From Neodontobutis hainanensis (taxonomy: Eukaryota; Chordata; Actinopteri; Gobiiformes; Odontobutidae): DNA of 64,000 nucleotides. The position numbers and the translations under genes are program-made. Within the stretch, counting starts at the first letter, position 1. Each line of letters starts with the position of its first letter. Below the pieces are notes generated by a model that worked only from the letters and a program-made list of their open reading frames with translations, was not told where the DNA came from and ran no database searches. The stretch covers positions 151,760 to 215,759 of the forward strand of contig JALDNG010000469.1 of NCBI GenBank assembly GCA_024349245.1, read 5' to 3'. This document shows, in pieces, positions 48,188-63,500 of the stretch.

Positions 48188-51100
48188 TCTGTTAAGCCCT
48201 TTGAAGCGGCTGTTGTTGTGATATTGGGCTATACAAAAATAAATGTCTTGTCTTGTCTTGTCTTGTCTACAGTCTGATCTAATGCCCGTCTACAGTCTGT
48301 GTTACTGCACGTCTACAGTCTGTTTTAATAAACATCTACATTCTGTTTTACTGGACATCTACAGTTTGTCCTAAAGCCCGTCTACAGTCTGTACAACTGC
48401 ATGTCAACAGTCTCAATTGCTGCACCTCTACAGTCTGTTCAAATACTCATCTACAGTCGGTTCACATAATCGTCTACAGTCTGTACTACTGCACCTCTAC
48501 AATCTATTCTTCTGCACATTGTCAGTCTGTTCTACTGAACGTCTACAGTCTGTTCTAATAATTGTCTACAGTATTTTCAAATGTCAATCTACAGTCTGTA
48601 CTACTGCACGTCTACAGTCTGTACTACTGCACGTCTCCAGTCTATTCTACTGCACCTCTACAGTCATTTCTAAACCACGTCTACAGTCTGTTCTAGTTCT
48701 CGAATACAGTGTGTTCTACTGCACTTCCACAGTCTGTACTACTGCACTTCTACAGTTTGTTGAAATGCACGTCTACAGTCTGTTCTACTGCTCGTCTACA
48801 GTCTGTTCTACTGCACGTCTACAGTCTGTTCTAAGACACTTCCACAGTCTGTTCTAATGTCGGTCCACAGTCTGTTCTAATGCAGGTCTACAGTCTGTGC
48901 TACTGCTCGTCTACAGTCTGTTCTAAAAACCATCTACATTCTGTTTTATTGGACATCTACTGTCTGTCCTGAAGCCCGTCTACAGTCTGTACAACTGTAC
49001 TTTTACAGTCTGTTCTACTTCATGTCTATAGTCTTTCTTAATGCTTTTTGCAGTCTGTTCTAATGCAGTTCTACAGTCTATTCTACTGCTCGTGTACAGT
49101 CTGTACAACTGCATGTCTACAGTCAGTTCTACTGCACATCTACAGTCTGTACTACTGCACCTCTACTGTCTGTTCTTAAGCAAGTCTACAGTCTGCTCAA
49201 ATACTCATCTACAGTCGGTTCACATGCTCGTCTACAGTCTGTACTACTGCACCTTTACAATCTATTCTTCTGCACATTGTCAGTCTGTTCTACTGAACGT
49301 CTACAGTCTGTTCTAATAATTGTCTACAGTATTTTCTAATGCACGTCTACAGTCTGTACTACTGCACCTCTCCAGTCTGTTCTACTGCACGTCTATAGTC
49401 TGTTCTACTGCACATCTACAGTCTATTCTACTGCACGTCTACAGTCTGTTCTACTGCACATCTACAGTCCATTCTTCTGCACATTGTCAGTCTGTTCTAC
49501 TGCACGTCTACAGTCTGTTCTAATAATTGTCTACAGTATTTTCAAATGCCAATCTACAGTCTGTACTACTGCATGTCTCCAGTCTGTTCTACTGCACGTC
49601 TACAGTCTTTTCTAAACCACCTCTACAGTCTGTTCTACTGCACTTCTACAGTCTGTTCTACTGCTCGTCTACAGTCTGTTCTACTGCACGTCTACAGTCT
49701 GTTCTAAGACACGTCCACAGTCTGTTCTAATGTAGGTCCACAGTCTGTTCTATTGCAGGTCTACAGTCTGTGCTACTGCTCGTCTACAGTCTGTTCTAAA
49801 AAACATCTACATTCTGTTTTATTGGACATCTACTGTCTGTCCTGAAGCCCGTCTGCAGTCTGTACAACTGCACTTTTACAGTCTGTTCTACTTCATGTCT
49901 ATAGTCTTTCTTAATGCTTTTCGCAATCTGTTCTAATGCAGTTCTACAGTCTATTCTACTGCTCGTGTACAGTCTGCTCTACTGCATGTCTACAGTCAGT
50001 TCTACTGCACATCTACAGTCTGTACTACTGCACCTTCTGTACTACTGCACCTCTACAGTCTGTTTTAATGCTTGTCTACAGTCAATGTCTGTTCAATTGC
50101 TCGTCTAGAGTCTGTTCTACTGCACGTCTACAGTCTGTTCTAATAATTGTCTACAGTATTTTCTAATGAACATCTACAGTCTCTACTACTGCACGTCTCC
50201 AGTCTGTTGTACTGCACATCTACAGTCTGTTCTACTGCTCGCTCTATAGTCTGTTCTACTGCACATCTACAGTATGTTCTACTGCACTTCTACAGTCTGT
50301 TCTAGTGCTCGACTACAGTCTGTTCTACTGCACTTCTACAGTCTGTACTACTGCACCTCTACAGTCTGTTGTAATAATAGTCTACAGTCTGTACTACTGC
50401 ACCGCTACAGTCTTTTCGAATGCATCTCTACAGTCTGTTCTAATGCTCATCTAGAATCTGTTCTAATGCATGTCTACAGTCCATTCTAATGCACGTCTAC
50501 AGTCTGTTCTAATGCACGTCTACAGTCTGCTCTTCTGCACGTCTATAGTCTCTATTACTACATGTCTACAGTCTTTTCTACTGCACATCTACAGTCTGAA
50601 CTACTGCACCTATAAAGTATTTTCTATTGGACGTCTTCACTGTGTTTGAATACTCATCTACTGTCTGTTCTACTGCACTTCTACAGTCTGTTCTACTGCT
50701 CGTCTACAGTCTGTTCTACTGCACGTCTACAGTCTGTTCTAAGACACGTCCACAGTCTGTTCTAATGTAGGTCCACAGTCTGTTCTAATGCAGGTCTACA
50801 GTCTGTGCTACTGCTTGTCTACAGTCTGTTCTAAAAAACATCTACATTCTGTTTTATTGGACATCTACTGTCTGTCCTGAAGCCCGTCTGCAGTCTGTAC
50901 AACTGCACTTTTACAGTCTGTTCTACTTCATGTCTATAGTCTTTCTTAATGCTTTTCGCAGTCTGTTCTAATGCAGTTCTACAGTCTATTCTACTGCTCG
51001 TGTACAGTCTGCTCTACTGCACATCTACAGTCTGTACTACTGCACCTTCTGTACTACTGCACCTCTACAGTCTGTTTTAATGCTTGTCTACAGTCAATGT

Positions 51101-53319
51101 CTGTTCAATTGCTCGTCTAGAGTCTGTTCTACTACACGTCTACAGTCTGTTCTAATAATTGTCTACAGTATTTTCTAATGAACATCTACAGTCTGTACTA
51201 CTGCACGTCTCCAGTCTGTTGTACTGCACATCTACAGTCTGTACTACTGCACCTCTACAGTCTGTTCTAATGCACGTCTACAGTCTGTTCTACTGCTCGT
51301 CTATAGTCTGTTCTACTGCACATCTACAGTATGTTCTACTGCACTTCTACAGTCTGTTCTAGTGCTCGACTACAGTCTGTTCTACTGCACTTCTACAGTC
51401 TGTACTACTGCACCTCTACAGTCTGTTGTAATAATAGTCTACAGTCTGTACTACTGCACCGCTACAGTCTTTTCGAATGCATCGCTACAGTCTGTTCTAA
51501 TGCTCATCTACAATCTGTTCTAATGCATGTCTACAGTCCATTCTAATGCACGTCTACAGTCTGTTCTAATGCACGTCTACAGTCTGCTCTTCTGCACGTC
51601 TATAGTCTCTATTACTACATGTCTACAGTCTTTTCTACTGCACATCTACAGTCTGAACTACTGCACCTATACAGTATTTTCTATTGGACGTCTTCAGTGT
51701 GTTTGAATACTCATCTATTGTCTGTTCTACTGCACCTCTACAGTCTGTTCTAATGCTCGTCTACAGTCTGTTCTACTGCTCGTATATATTCTGTACTACT
51801 GCACCTCTACAGTCTGTTCTTAAGCATGTCTATTGTCTGTTCAAATACTCATCTACAGTCTGTTCAAATGCTCGTCTACATTCTGTACTACTGCACCTCT
51901 ACAGTCTGTTCTAATGCACGTCTAAAGTCTGTTCTAATACTCATCTACAATCTGTTCTACTGCACGTCTACAGTCTGTTCTAATAATTGTCTACAGTATT
52001 TTCTAATGCACATCTACTGTCTGTACTACTCCACGTCTCCAGTCTGTTCTACTACACGTCTACAGTCTATTCTACTGCACCTCTACAGTCTTTTCTACTG
52101 CATGTCTACAGTCTTTTCTAAAGCACCTCTACAGTCTTTTCTAAAGCACCTCTACAGTCTGTACTACTGCACCTCTACAGTCTGTTCTAATGCACGTCTA
52201 AAGTCTGTTCTAATACTCATCTACAATCTGTTCTACTGCACGTCTACAGTTTCTACTACTGCACCTCTACAGTCTGTTCTAATGCACGTCTAAAGTCTGT
52301 TCTAATACTCATCTACAATCTGTTCTACTGCACGTCTACCGTGTCTTCTACTGCACCTCTACAGTCTTTTCTACTGCATGTCTACAGTCTTTTCTAAAGC
52401 ACCTCTACAGTCTTTTCTAAAGCAGCTCTACAGTCTGTTCTACTGAACCTTTACAATCCGTTTTACTGCACGTCTACAGTCTTTTCTACTGCACCTCTAC
52501 AGTCTGTTTGAATGCATCTCTACAGTCTGTTCGAATACTCATCTACAATCTGTTCTAATGCACGTCTACAGTCTATTCTACTGCTCGTCTAAAGTCTGCT
52601 CTACTGCACGTCTAAAGTCTCTACTACTACACGTCTACAGTCTGTTCTAGTGCACATCTACAGTCTGTTCTACTGCACTTCTACAGTCCGTTCTACTGCA
52701 CGTCTATAGTCTGTTCTAATTCAGGTCTACAGTCTGTGCTATTGTTCGTCTACAGTCTGTCCTAAAGCCCGTCTACAGTCTGTACAACTGCATTTTTACA
52801 GTCATTTCTACTGCATGTGTATAGTCTGTACTACTGCACCTCTACAATCTGTTCTACTGCACCTCTACAGTCTGTTTTACTGGACCTCTACAGTCTGTTC
52901 TGCTGCACGTCTTCAGTTTGTTATAAAGGACGTCTACAATCTGTTCTAATGCCAGTTTTCAGTCTGTACTACTGCACCTCTACAGTCTGTTCTAATGCTC
53001 GTCTACAGTCTGTTCTACTGCTCGTATATATTCTGTACTACTGCACCTCTACAGTCTGTTCTTAAGCATGTCTATTGTCTGTTCAAATACTCATCTACAG
53101 TCTGTTCAAATGCTCGTCTACATTCTGTACTACTGCACCTCTACAGTCTGTTCTAATGCACGTCTAAAGTCTGTTCTAATACTCATCTACAATCTGTTCT
53201 ACTGCACGTCTACAGTCTGTTCTAATAATTGTCTACAGTATTTTCTAATGCACATCTACTGTCTGTACTACTCCACGTCTCCAGTCTGTTCTACTACACG
53301 TCTACAGTCTATTCTACTG

Positions 53320-56300
53320 CACCTCTACAGTCTTTTCTACTGCATGTCTACAGTCTTTTCTAAAGCACCTCTACAGTCTTTTCTAAAGCAGCTCTACAGT
53401 CTGTTCTACTGAACCTTTACAATCCGTTTTACTGCACGTCTACAGTCTTTTCTACTGCACCTCTACAGTCTGTTTGAATGCATCTCTACAGTCTGTTCGA
53501 ATACTCATCTACAATCTGTTCTAATGCACGTCTACAGTCTATTCTACTGCTCGTCTAAAGTCTGCTCTACTGCACGTCTAAAGTCTCTACTACTACACGT
53601 CTACAGTCTGTTCTAGTGCACATCTACAGTCTGTTCTACTGCACTTCTACAGTCCGTTCTACTGCACGCCTATAGTCTGTTCTAATTCAGGTCTACAGTC
53701 TGTGCTATTGTTCGTCTACAGTCTGTCCTAAAGCCCGTCTACAGTCTGTACAACTGCATTTTTACAGTCATTTCTACTGCATGTGTATAGTCTGTACTAC
53801 TGCACCTCTACAATCTGTTCTACTGCACCTCTACAGTCTGTTTTACTGGACCTCTACAGTCTGTTCTGCTGCACTTCTACAGTCCGCTCTTCAGTTTGTC
53901 TGTTCTAATGCCAGTTTTCAGTCTGTACTACTGCACCTCTACAATCTGTTCTAATGCACCTCTACAGTCTGTTCTACTGCACCTCTACAGTCTTTTCTAC
54001 TGCACATCTACAGTCTGTTCAAATGCTTGTCTACAGTCTGTTTTTATAATTGCCTACTGTGTCTTCTACTGCACGTCTACAGTCTGTTCGAATAATTGTC
54101 GACAGTCTGTACTACTGCACCACTACTGTCTGTTCTACTGCACTTCTACAGTCTGTTCTAATGTCGGTCCACAGTCTTTTCTAATGCAGGTCTACAGTCC
54201 ATACTACTGCTTGTCTACAGTCTGTGCTACTGCTTGTCTACAGTCTGTTCTACTGAACGTCTACAGTCTGTTCTAAAAAACATCTACATTCTGTTTTATT
54301 GGACATCTACTGTCTGTCCTGAAGCCCGTCTACAGTCTGTACAACTGCACTTCTACAGTCAGTTCTACTGCACAAATACAGTCTGTACTACTGCACCTCT
54401 ACAGTCTGTTCTACTGCACTTCTACAGTCTGTTCTAATAATTGTCTACAGTATTTTCTAATGAACATCTACAGTCTGTACTACTGCACGTCTCCAGTCTG
54501 TTCTACTGCAGCTCTACAGTCTATTCTACTGCACCTCTACAGTCTGTTCTACTGCACTTCTACAGTCTGTTCTACTGCAGCTCTACAGTCTATTCTACTG
54601 CACCTCTACAGTCTGTTCTACTGCACGTCTACAGTCTGTTCTAATAATTGTCTACAGTATTTTCTAATGAACATCTACAGTCTGTTCTACTGCACGTCTC
54701 CAGTCTGTTCTACTGCAGCTCTACAGTCTATTCTACTGCACTTCTACAGTCTGTACTACTACACCTCTACAGTCTGTTCTAATGCTAGTCTACAGTCTGT
54801 TCTAATGCATGTCTAAAGTCTCTACTACTACACGTCTACAGTCTGTTCTACTGCACTTCTACAGTCTGTTCTAGTTCTCGATTACAGTCTGTTCTACTGC
54901 ACTTCCACAGTATGTACTACTGCACTTCTACAGTTTGTTAAAATGCACGTCTACAGTCTGTTCTACTGCACGTCTACAGTCTGTTCTAAGACACGTCCAC
55001 AGTCTGTTCTAATGTAGGTCCACAGTCTGTTCTAATGCAGGTCTACAGTCTGTACAACTGCATGTCTACAGTCAGTTCTACTGCACATCTACAGTCTGTA
55101 CTACTGCACCTTCTGTACTACTGCACCTCTACAGTCTGTTTTAATGCTTGTCTACAGTCTGGTCAATTGCTTGTCTAGAGTCTGTTCTACTGCACGTCTA
55201 CATTCTGTTCTAATAATTGTCTACAGTATTTTCTAATGAACATCTACAGTCTGTACTACTGCACGTCTCCAGTCTGTTCTACTGCACATCTACAGTCTGT
55301 ACTACTGCACCTCTACAGTCTGTTCTAATGCACGTCTACAGTCTGTTCTACTGCTCGTCTATAGTCTGTTCTACTGCACTTCTACAGTCTGTTCTAGTGC
55401 TCGACTACAGTCTGTTCTACTGCACTTCTACAGTCTGTTCTAATGCATGTCTACAGTCAGTTCTAATGCACGTCTACAGTCTGCTCTTCTGCACGTCTAT
55501 AGTCTCTATTACTACATGTCTACAGTCTGTTCTAATTCACATCTACAGTCTGAACTACTGCACCTATACATTCTTTTCTATTGGACGTCTTCAGTGTGTT
55601 TGAATACTCATCTACTGTCTGTTCTACTGCACTTCTACAGTCTGTTCTAATGCTCGTCTACAGGCTGTTCTACTGCTCGTATATATTCTGTACTACTGCA
55701 CCTCTACAGTCTGTTCTTAAGCATGTCTATTGTCTGTTCAAATACTCATCTACAGTCTGTTCAAATGCCAGTCTTCAGTCTGTACTACTGCACCTCTACA
55801 ATCTTTTCTACTGCACCTCTACAGTCTGTTCTACTGGACCTCTACAGTCTGTTCTACTGCACTTTTACAGTCTGTTCTAGTGCTCGACTACAGTCTGTTC
55901 TACTGCACCGCTACAGTCTGTTCGAATGCATCTCTACAGTCTGTTCTAATGCTCATCTAGAATCTGTTCTAATGCATGTCTACAGTCCATTCTAATGCAC
56001 GTCTACAGTCTGTTCTAATGCACGTCTACAGTCTGCTCTTCTGCACGTCTATAGTCTCTATTACTATTTGTCTACAGTCTTTTCTACTGCACATCTACAG
56101 TCTGAACTACTGCACCTATACAGTATTTTCTATTGGACGTCTTCACTGTGTTTGAATACTCATCTACTGTCTGTTCTACTGCACTTCTACAGTCTGTTCT
56201 AATGCTCATCCACAGTCTGTCCTAAACATGTCTACAGTCTGTTCTACTTTATGTCTACAGTCTGTTCTAATGCTTATCTACAATCTGTTCTACTGCACAT

Positions 56301-56695
56301 CTACTGTCTGTTCTAATGCACGTCTACAGTCCGTTCTAATGCACTTCTACAGTCTGTTCTACTGCACATCTACAATCTGTTCTAATGCACGTCTACAGTC
56401 CGTTCTAATGCACGTCTACAGTCTGCTCTTCTGCACGTCTATAGTCTCTATTACTACACTTCTACAGTCTGTTCTACTCCACATCTACAATCTGTTCTAA
56501 TGCACGTCTACAGTCTGTTCTAATGCACGTCTACAGTCCGTTCTAATGCACGTCTACAGTCTGTTCTAATGCACGTCTACAGTCTGCTCTTCTGCACGTC
56601 TTTAGTCTCTATTACTACACGTCTACAGTCTGTTTTACTGCATATCTACAGTGTGTACTACTGCAACTATACAGTCTTTTCTATTGCATGTCTTC
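53320..56695 (+). repeat. higher-order duplication inside the satellite, copy A
   Basis: Matches 60600-64000. Anchors: 53409/60691, 54234/61523, 54441/61730, 55217/62528, 55581/62909, 56228/63556. The offset drifts from 7282 to 7328 through small indels and is 7305 at the end. Stretches of 200-300 bases translate to identical residues in both copies. Confidence 0.9.
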
Positions 56696-59600
56696 AGTGT
56701 GTTTGAATACTCATCTACAGTCTGTTCTAATGCTCGTCTACAGTTTGTTCTACTGCTCGTCTATATTCTGTACTACTGCACCTCTACAGTCTGTTCTTAA
56801 GCATGTCTATTGTCTGTTCAAATACTCATCTACAGTCTGTTCAAATGCTCGTCTACAGTCTGTACTACTGCACCTCTACAGACTATACTTCTGCACATTG
56901 TCAGTTTGTTTTACTGCACGTCTACAGTCTATTCTACTGCACGTCTACAGTCTTTTCTAAAGCACCTCTACAGTCTTTTCTAAAGCACCTCTACAGTCTT
57001 TTTTACTGCACTTCTACAGTCTGTTCTACTGCACGTCTATAGTCTGTTCTAATGCTTGTCCGCAGTCTGTTCTAATGCAGGTCTACAGTCTGTGCTACTT
57101 TTTGTCTATAGTCTGTCCTAAAGCCCGTCTACAGTCTGTACAACTGCATTTTTACAGTCTGTTCTACTGCACGTGTATAGTCTTTTCTAATACTAATATA
57201 TAGTCTGTTCTAATGCTCATCTACAGTCTGTTCTAATGCCCGTCTACAGTCTGTTCTGCTGCACATCTTCAGTCTGTTCTAATGCCAGTTTTCAGTCTGT
57301 ACTACTGAACCTCTACAGTCTGTTCTACTACACCTCTACAGTCTGTTCAAATGCTTGTCTACAGTCTGTTTTTATAATTGTCTACCGTGTCTTCTACTGC
57401 ACTTCTACAGTCTGTTCTAATGTCGGTCCACTATATTTTCTAATGCAGGTCCACAGTCTGTACTACTGCTCGTCTACAGTCTGTGCTACTGCTTGTCTAC
57501 AGTCTGTGCTACTGCTCGTCTACAGTCTTTTTTATTGCACGTCTACAGTCTGTTCTAACAAAACATCTACATTCAGTTTTATTGGACATCTACTGTCTGT
57601 CCTCAAGCCCGTCTACAGTCTGTACAACTGCCCTTTTACAGCCTGTTCTACTTCATGTCTATAGTCTTTCCTAATGCTTTTCGCAGTTTGTTCTACTGCA
57701 TGTCTACAGTCTGTACAACTGCACATCTACAGTCAGTTCTACTGCACATTTACAGTCTGTTCTACTGCACCTCTACAGTTTGTTGAAATGCACGTCTACA
57801 GTCTGTTCTACTGCTCGTCTACAGTCTGTTCTACTGCACGTCTACAGTCTGTTCTAAAAAACATCTACTTTCTGTTTTATTGGACATCTACTGTCTGTCC
57901 TGAAGCCCGTCTACAGTCTGTACAACTGCACTTTTACAGTCTGTTCTACTTCATGTCTATAGTCTTTCTTAATGCTTTTCGCAGTCTGTTCTAATGCAGT
58001 TCTACAGTCTATTCTACTGCTCGTGTACAGTCTGCTCTACTGCATGTCTTAAGTCTGTACAACTGCATGTCTACAGTCAGTTCTACTGCACATCTACAGT
58101 CTGTACTACTGCACCTTCTGTACTACTGCACCTCTACAGTCTTTTTTAATCCTTGTCTACAGTCTGTTCAATTGTTCGTCTAGAGTCTGTTCTACTGCAC
58201 GTCTACAGACTGTTTTAATAATTGTCTACAGTCTGTTCTACTGCACGTCTACAGTCTGTTCTACTGCACCTCTACAATCCGTTTTACTGCATGTCTACAG
58301 TCTTTTCTACTGCACCTCTACAGTCTGTTCTAATGCACGTCTACAGTCTGCTCTTCTGCACGTCTATAGTCTCTATTACTACACTTCTACAGTCTGTTCT
58401 ACTGCACATCTACAATCTGTTCTAATGCACGTCTACAGTCTGTTCTAATGCACGTCTACAGTCCGTTCTAATGCACGTCTACAGTCTGTTCTAATGCACG
58501 TCTACAGTCTGCTCTTCTGCACGTCTTTAGTCTCTATTACTACACGTCTACAGTCTGTTTTACTGCATATCTACAGTGTGTACTACTGCACCTATACAGT
58601 CTTTTCTATTGCATGTCTTCAGTGTGTTTGAATACTCATCTACAGTCTGTTCTAATGCTCGTCTACAGTTTGTTCTACTGCTCGTCTATATTCTTTACTA
58701 CTGCACCTCTACAGTCTGTTCTTAAGCATGTCTATTGTCTGTTCAAATACTCATCTACAGTCTGTTCAAATGCTCATCTACAGTCTGTACTACTGCACCT
58801 CTACAGACTATACTTCTGCACATTGTCAGTTTGTTTTACTGCACGTCTTCAGTCTTTTCTAATGCACGTCTACAGTCTTTTCTAAAGCACCTCTACAGTC
58901 TTTTCTAAAGCACCTCTACAGTCTTTTTTACTGCACTTCTACAGTCTGTTCTAATGCCTGTCCGCAGTCTGTTCTAATGCAGGTCTACAGTCTGTGCTAC
59001 TTTTTGTCTATAGTCTGTCTAAAAGCCCGTCTACAGTCTGTACAACTGCATTTTTACAGTCTGTTCTACTGCACGTGTATAGTCTCTTCTAATACTAATA
59101 TATAGTCTGTTCTAATGCTCATCTACAGTCTGTTCTGCTGCACATCTTCAGTCTGTTCTAATGCCAGTTTTCAGTCTGTACTACTGAACCTCTACAGTCT
59201 GTTCAAATGCTTGTCTACAGTCTGTTTTTATAATTGTCTACCGTGTCTTCTACTGCACTTCTACAGTCTGTTCTAATGTCGGTCCACTATATTTTCTAAT
59301 GCAGATCCACAGTCTGTGCTACTGCTTGTCTACAGTCTGTTCTAAAAAACATCTACATTCTGTTTTATTGGACATCTACTGTCTGTCCTCAAGCCCGTCT
59401 ACAGTCTGTACAACTGCACTTTTACAGCCTGTTCTACTTCATGTCTATAGTCTTTCCTAATGCTTTTCGCAGTTTGTTCTACTGCATGTCTACAGTCTGT
59501 ACAACTGCACTTATACAGTCTGTTCTACTGCACGTCTACAGTCTGTTCTAAAAACATCTACTTTCTGTTTTATTGAACATCTACTGTCTGTCCTGAAGCC

Positions 59601-60599
59601 CGTCTACAGTCTGTACAACTGCACTTTTACAGTCTGTTCTACTTCATGTCTATAGTCTTTCTTAATGCTTTTACAGTCTGTTCTAATGCAGTTCTACAGT
59701 CTATTCTACTGCTCGTGTACAGTCTTCTCTACTGCATGTCTTAAGTCTGTACAACTGCATGTCTACAGTCAGTTCTACTGCACATCTACAGTCTGTACTA
59801 CTGCACCTTCTGTACTACTGCACCTCTACAGTCTTTTTTAATGCTTGTCTACAGTCTGTTCAAATACTCATATACAGTCTGTTCAATTGTTCGTCTAGAG
59901 TCTGTTCTACTGCACGTCTACAGACTGTTTTAATAATTGTCTACAGTCTGTTCTACTGCACGTCTACAGTCTGTTCTAATAAATGTCTACATTATTTTCT
60001 AATGAACATCTAGAGTCTGTAGTACTGCACGTCTCCAGTCTGTTCTACTGCACCTCTACAATCTGTTTTACTGCATGTCTACAGTCTTTTCTACTGCACC
60101 TCTACAGTCTGTTCTAATGCACGTCTACAGTCTGTTCTACTGCTCGTCTATAGTCTGTTCTACTGCACATCTACAGTATGTTCTACTGCACTTCTACAGT
60201 CTGTACTACTGCACCTCTACAGTCTGTTGTAATGCTAGTCTACAGTGTGTACTACTGCACCGCTACAATCTGTTCTAATGCACGTCTAAAGTCTGTTCTA
60301 ATACTCATCTACAATCTGTTCTACTGCACGTCTACAGTTTCTACTACTGAACCTCTACAGTCTGTTCAAATGCTTGTCTACAATCTCTTTTATAATTGTC
60401 TACCGTGTCTTCTACTGCACCTCTACAATCTGTTCTAATGCACGTCTACAGTCTGTTCTACTGCTCGTCTAAAGTCTGCTCTACTGCATGTCTAAAGTCT
60501 CTACTACTACACGCCTACAGTCTGTTCTACTGCACGTCTACAGTCTGTTCTACTGCAGCTCTACAGTCTGTTCTACTGCACCTCTACAATCCATTTTAC

Positions 60600-63500
60600 T
60601 GCACCTCTACAGTCTTTTCTACTGCATGTCTACAGTCTTTTCTAAAGCACCTCTACAGTCTTTTCTAAAGCAGCTCTACAGTCTGTTCTACTGAACCTTT
60701 ACAATCCGTTTTACTGCACGTCTACAGTCTTTTCTACTGCACCTCTACAGTCTGTTTGAATGCATCTCTACAGTCTGTTCGAATACTCATCTACAATCTG
60801 TTCTAATGCACGTCTACAGTCTATTCTACTGCTCGTCTAAAGTCTGCTCTACTGCACGCCTAAAGTCTCTACTACTACACGTCTACAGTCTGTTCTAGTG
60901 CACATCTACAGTCTGTTCTACTGCACTTCTACAGTCCGTTCTACTGCACGTCTATAGTCTGTTCTAATTCAGGTCTACAGTCTGTGCTATTGTTCGTCTA
61001 CAGTCTGTCCTAAAGCCCGTCTACAGTCTGTACAACTGCATTTTTACAGTCATTTCTACTGCATGTGTATAGTCTGTACTACTGCACCTCTACAATCTGT
61101 TCTACTGCACCTCTACAGTCTGTTTTACTGGACCTCTACAGTCTGTTCTGCTGCACGTCTTCAGTTTGTTATAAAGGACGTCTACAATCTGTTCTAATGC
61201 CAGTTTTCAGTCTGTACTACTGCACCTCTACAATCTGTTCTAATGCACCTCTACAGTCTGTTCTACTGCACCTCTACAGTCTTTTCTACTGCACATCTAC
61301 AGTCTGTTCAAATGCTTGTCTACAGTCTGTTTTTATAATTGCCTACTGTGTCTTCTACTGCACGTCTACAGTCTGTTCGAATAATTGTCGACAGTCTGTA
61401 CTACTGCACCACTACTGTCTGTTCTACTGCACTTCTACAGTCTGTTCTAATGTCGGTCCACAGTCTTTTCTAATGCAGGTCTACAGTCCATACTACTGCT
61501 TGTCTACAGTCTGTGCTACTGCTTGTCTACAGTCTGTTCTACTGAACGTCTACAGTCTGTTCTAAAAAACATCTACATTCTGTTTTATTGGACATCTACT
61601 GTCTGTCCTGAAGCCCATCTACAGTCTGTACAACTGCACTTCTACAGTCAGTTCTACTGCACAAATACAGTCTGTACTACTGCACCTCTACAGTCTGTTC
61701 TACTGCACTTCTACAGTCTGTTCTAATAATTGTCTACAGTATTTTCTAATGAACATCTACAGTCTGTACTACTGCACGTCTCCAGTCTGTTCTACTGCAG
61801 CTCTACAGTCTATTCTACTGCACCTCTACAGTCTGTTCTACTGCACTTCTACAGTCTGTTCTACTGCAGCTCTACAGTCTATTCTACTGCACCTCTACAG
61901 TCTGTTCTACTGCACGTCTACAGTCTGTTCTAATAATTGTCTACAGTATTTTCTAATGAACATCTACAGTCTGTTCTACTGCACGCTCCAGTCTGTTGTA
62001 CTGCACTTCTACAGTCTGTTCTACTGCAGCTCTACAGTCTATTCTACTGCACTTCTACAGTCTGTACTACTACACCTCTACAGTCTGTTCTAATGCTAGT
62101 CTACAGTCTGTTCTAATGCATGTCTAAAGTCTCTACTACTACACGTCTACAGTCTGTTCTACTGCACTTCTACAGTCTGTTCTAGTTCTCGATTACAGTC
62201 TGTTCTACTGCACTTCCACAGTATGTACTACTGCACTTCTACAGTTTGTTAAAATGCACGTCTACAGTCTGTTCTACTGCACGTCTACAGTCTGTTCTAA
62301 GACACGTCCACAGTCTGTTCTAATGTAGGTCCACAGTCTGTTCTAATGCAGGTCTACAGTCTGTACAACTGCATGTCTACAGTCAGTTCTACTGCACATC
62401 TACAGTCTGTACTACTGCACCTTCTGTACTACTGCACCTCTACAGTCTGTTTTAATGCTTGTCTACAGTCTGGTCAATTGCTTGTCTAGAGTCTGTTCTA
62501 CTGCACGTCTACATTCTGTTCTAATAATTGTCTACAGTATTTTCTAATGAACATCTACAGTCTGTACTACTGCACTCCAGTCTGTTCTACTGCACATCTA
62601 CAGTCTGTACTACTGCACCTCTACAGTCTGTTCTAATGCACGTCTACAGTCTGTTCTACTGCTCGTCTATAGTCTGTTCTACTGCACTTCTACAGTCTGT
62701 TCTAGTGCTCGACTACAGTCTGTTCTACTGCACTTCTACAGTCTGTTCTAATGCATGTCTACAGTCAGTTCTAATGCACGTCTACAGTCTGTTCTAATGC
62801 TCTACAGTCTGCTCTTCTGCACGTCTATAGTCTCTATTACTACATGTCTACAGTCTGTTCTAATTCACATCTACAGTCTGAACTACTGCACCTATACATT
62901 CTTTTCTATTGGACGTCTTCAGTGTGTTTGAATACTCATCTACTGTCTGTTCTACTGCACTTCTACAGTCTGTTCTAATGCTCGTCTACAGGCTGTTCTA
63001 CTGCTCGTATATATTCTGTACTACTGCACCTCTACAGTCTGTTCTTAAGCATGTCTATTGTCTGTTCAAATACTCATCTACAGTCTGTTCAAATGCCAGT
63101 CTTCAGTCTGTACTACTGCACCTCTACAATCTTTTCTACTGCACCTCTACAGTCTGTTCTACTGGACCTCTACAGTCTGTTCTACTGCACTTTTACAGTC
63201 TGTTCTAGTGCTCGACTACAGTCTGTTCTACTGCACCGCTACAGTCTGTTCGAATGCATCTCTACAGTCTGTTCTAATGCTCATCTAGAATCTGTTCTAA
63301 TGCATGTCTACAGTCCATTCTAATGCACGTCTACAGTCTGTTCTAATGCACGTCTACAGTCTGCTCTTCTGCACGTCTATAGTCTCTATTACTATTTGTC
63401 TACAGTCTTTTCTACTGCACATCTACAGTCTGAACTACTGCACCTATACAGTATTTTCTATTGGACGTCTTCACTGTGTTTGAATACTCATCTACTGTCT

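Larger units (their letters stand above)
44208..48261 (+). mobile_element. L2-type LINE inserted in the satellite
   Basis: 5'-truncated within ORF1. In order: ORF1 esterase-like part (44208-44571), ORF2 (44817-47632, two frames), a 3' UTR with a (CA)n run and a perfect hairpin (48136-48187), the conserved GATATTGGGCTATACAAA end and a (TTGTC)n tail. CTTGTC flanks it at 44202-44207 and 48262-48267. Excising the element plus one CTTGTC gives an unbroken 23-bp satellite register. It is the youngest-looking and longest LINE in the window but is inactive. Confidence 0.92.
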
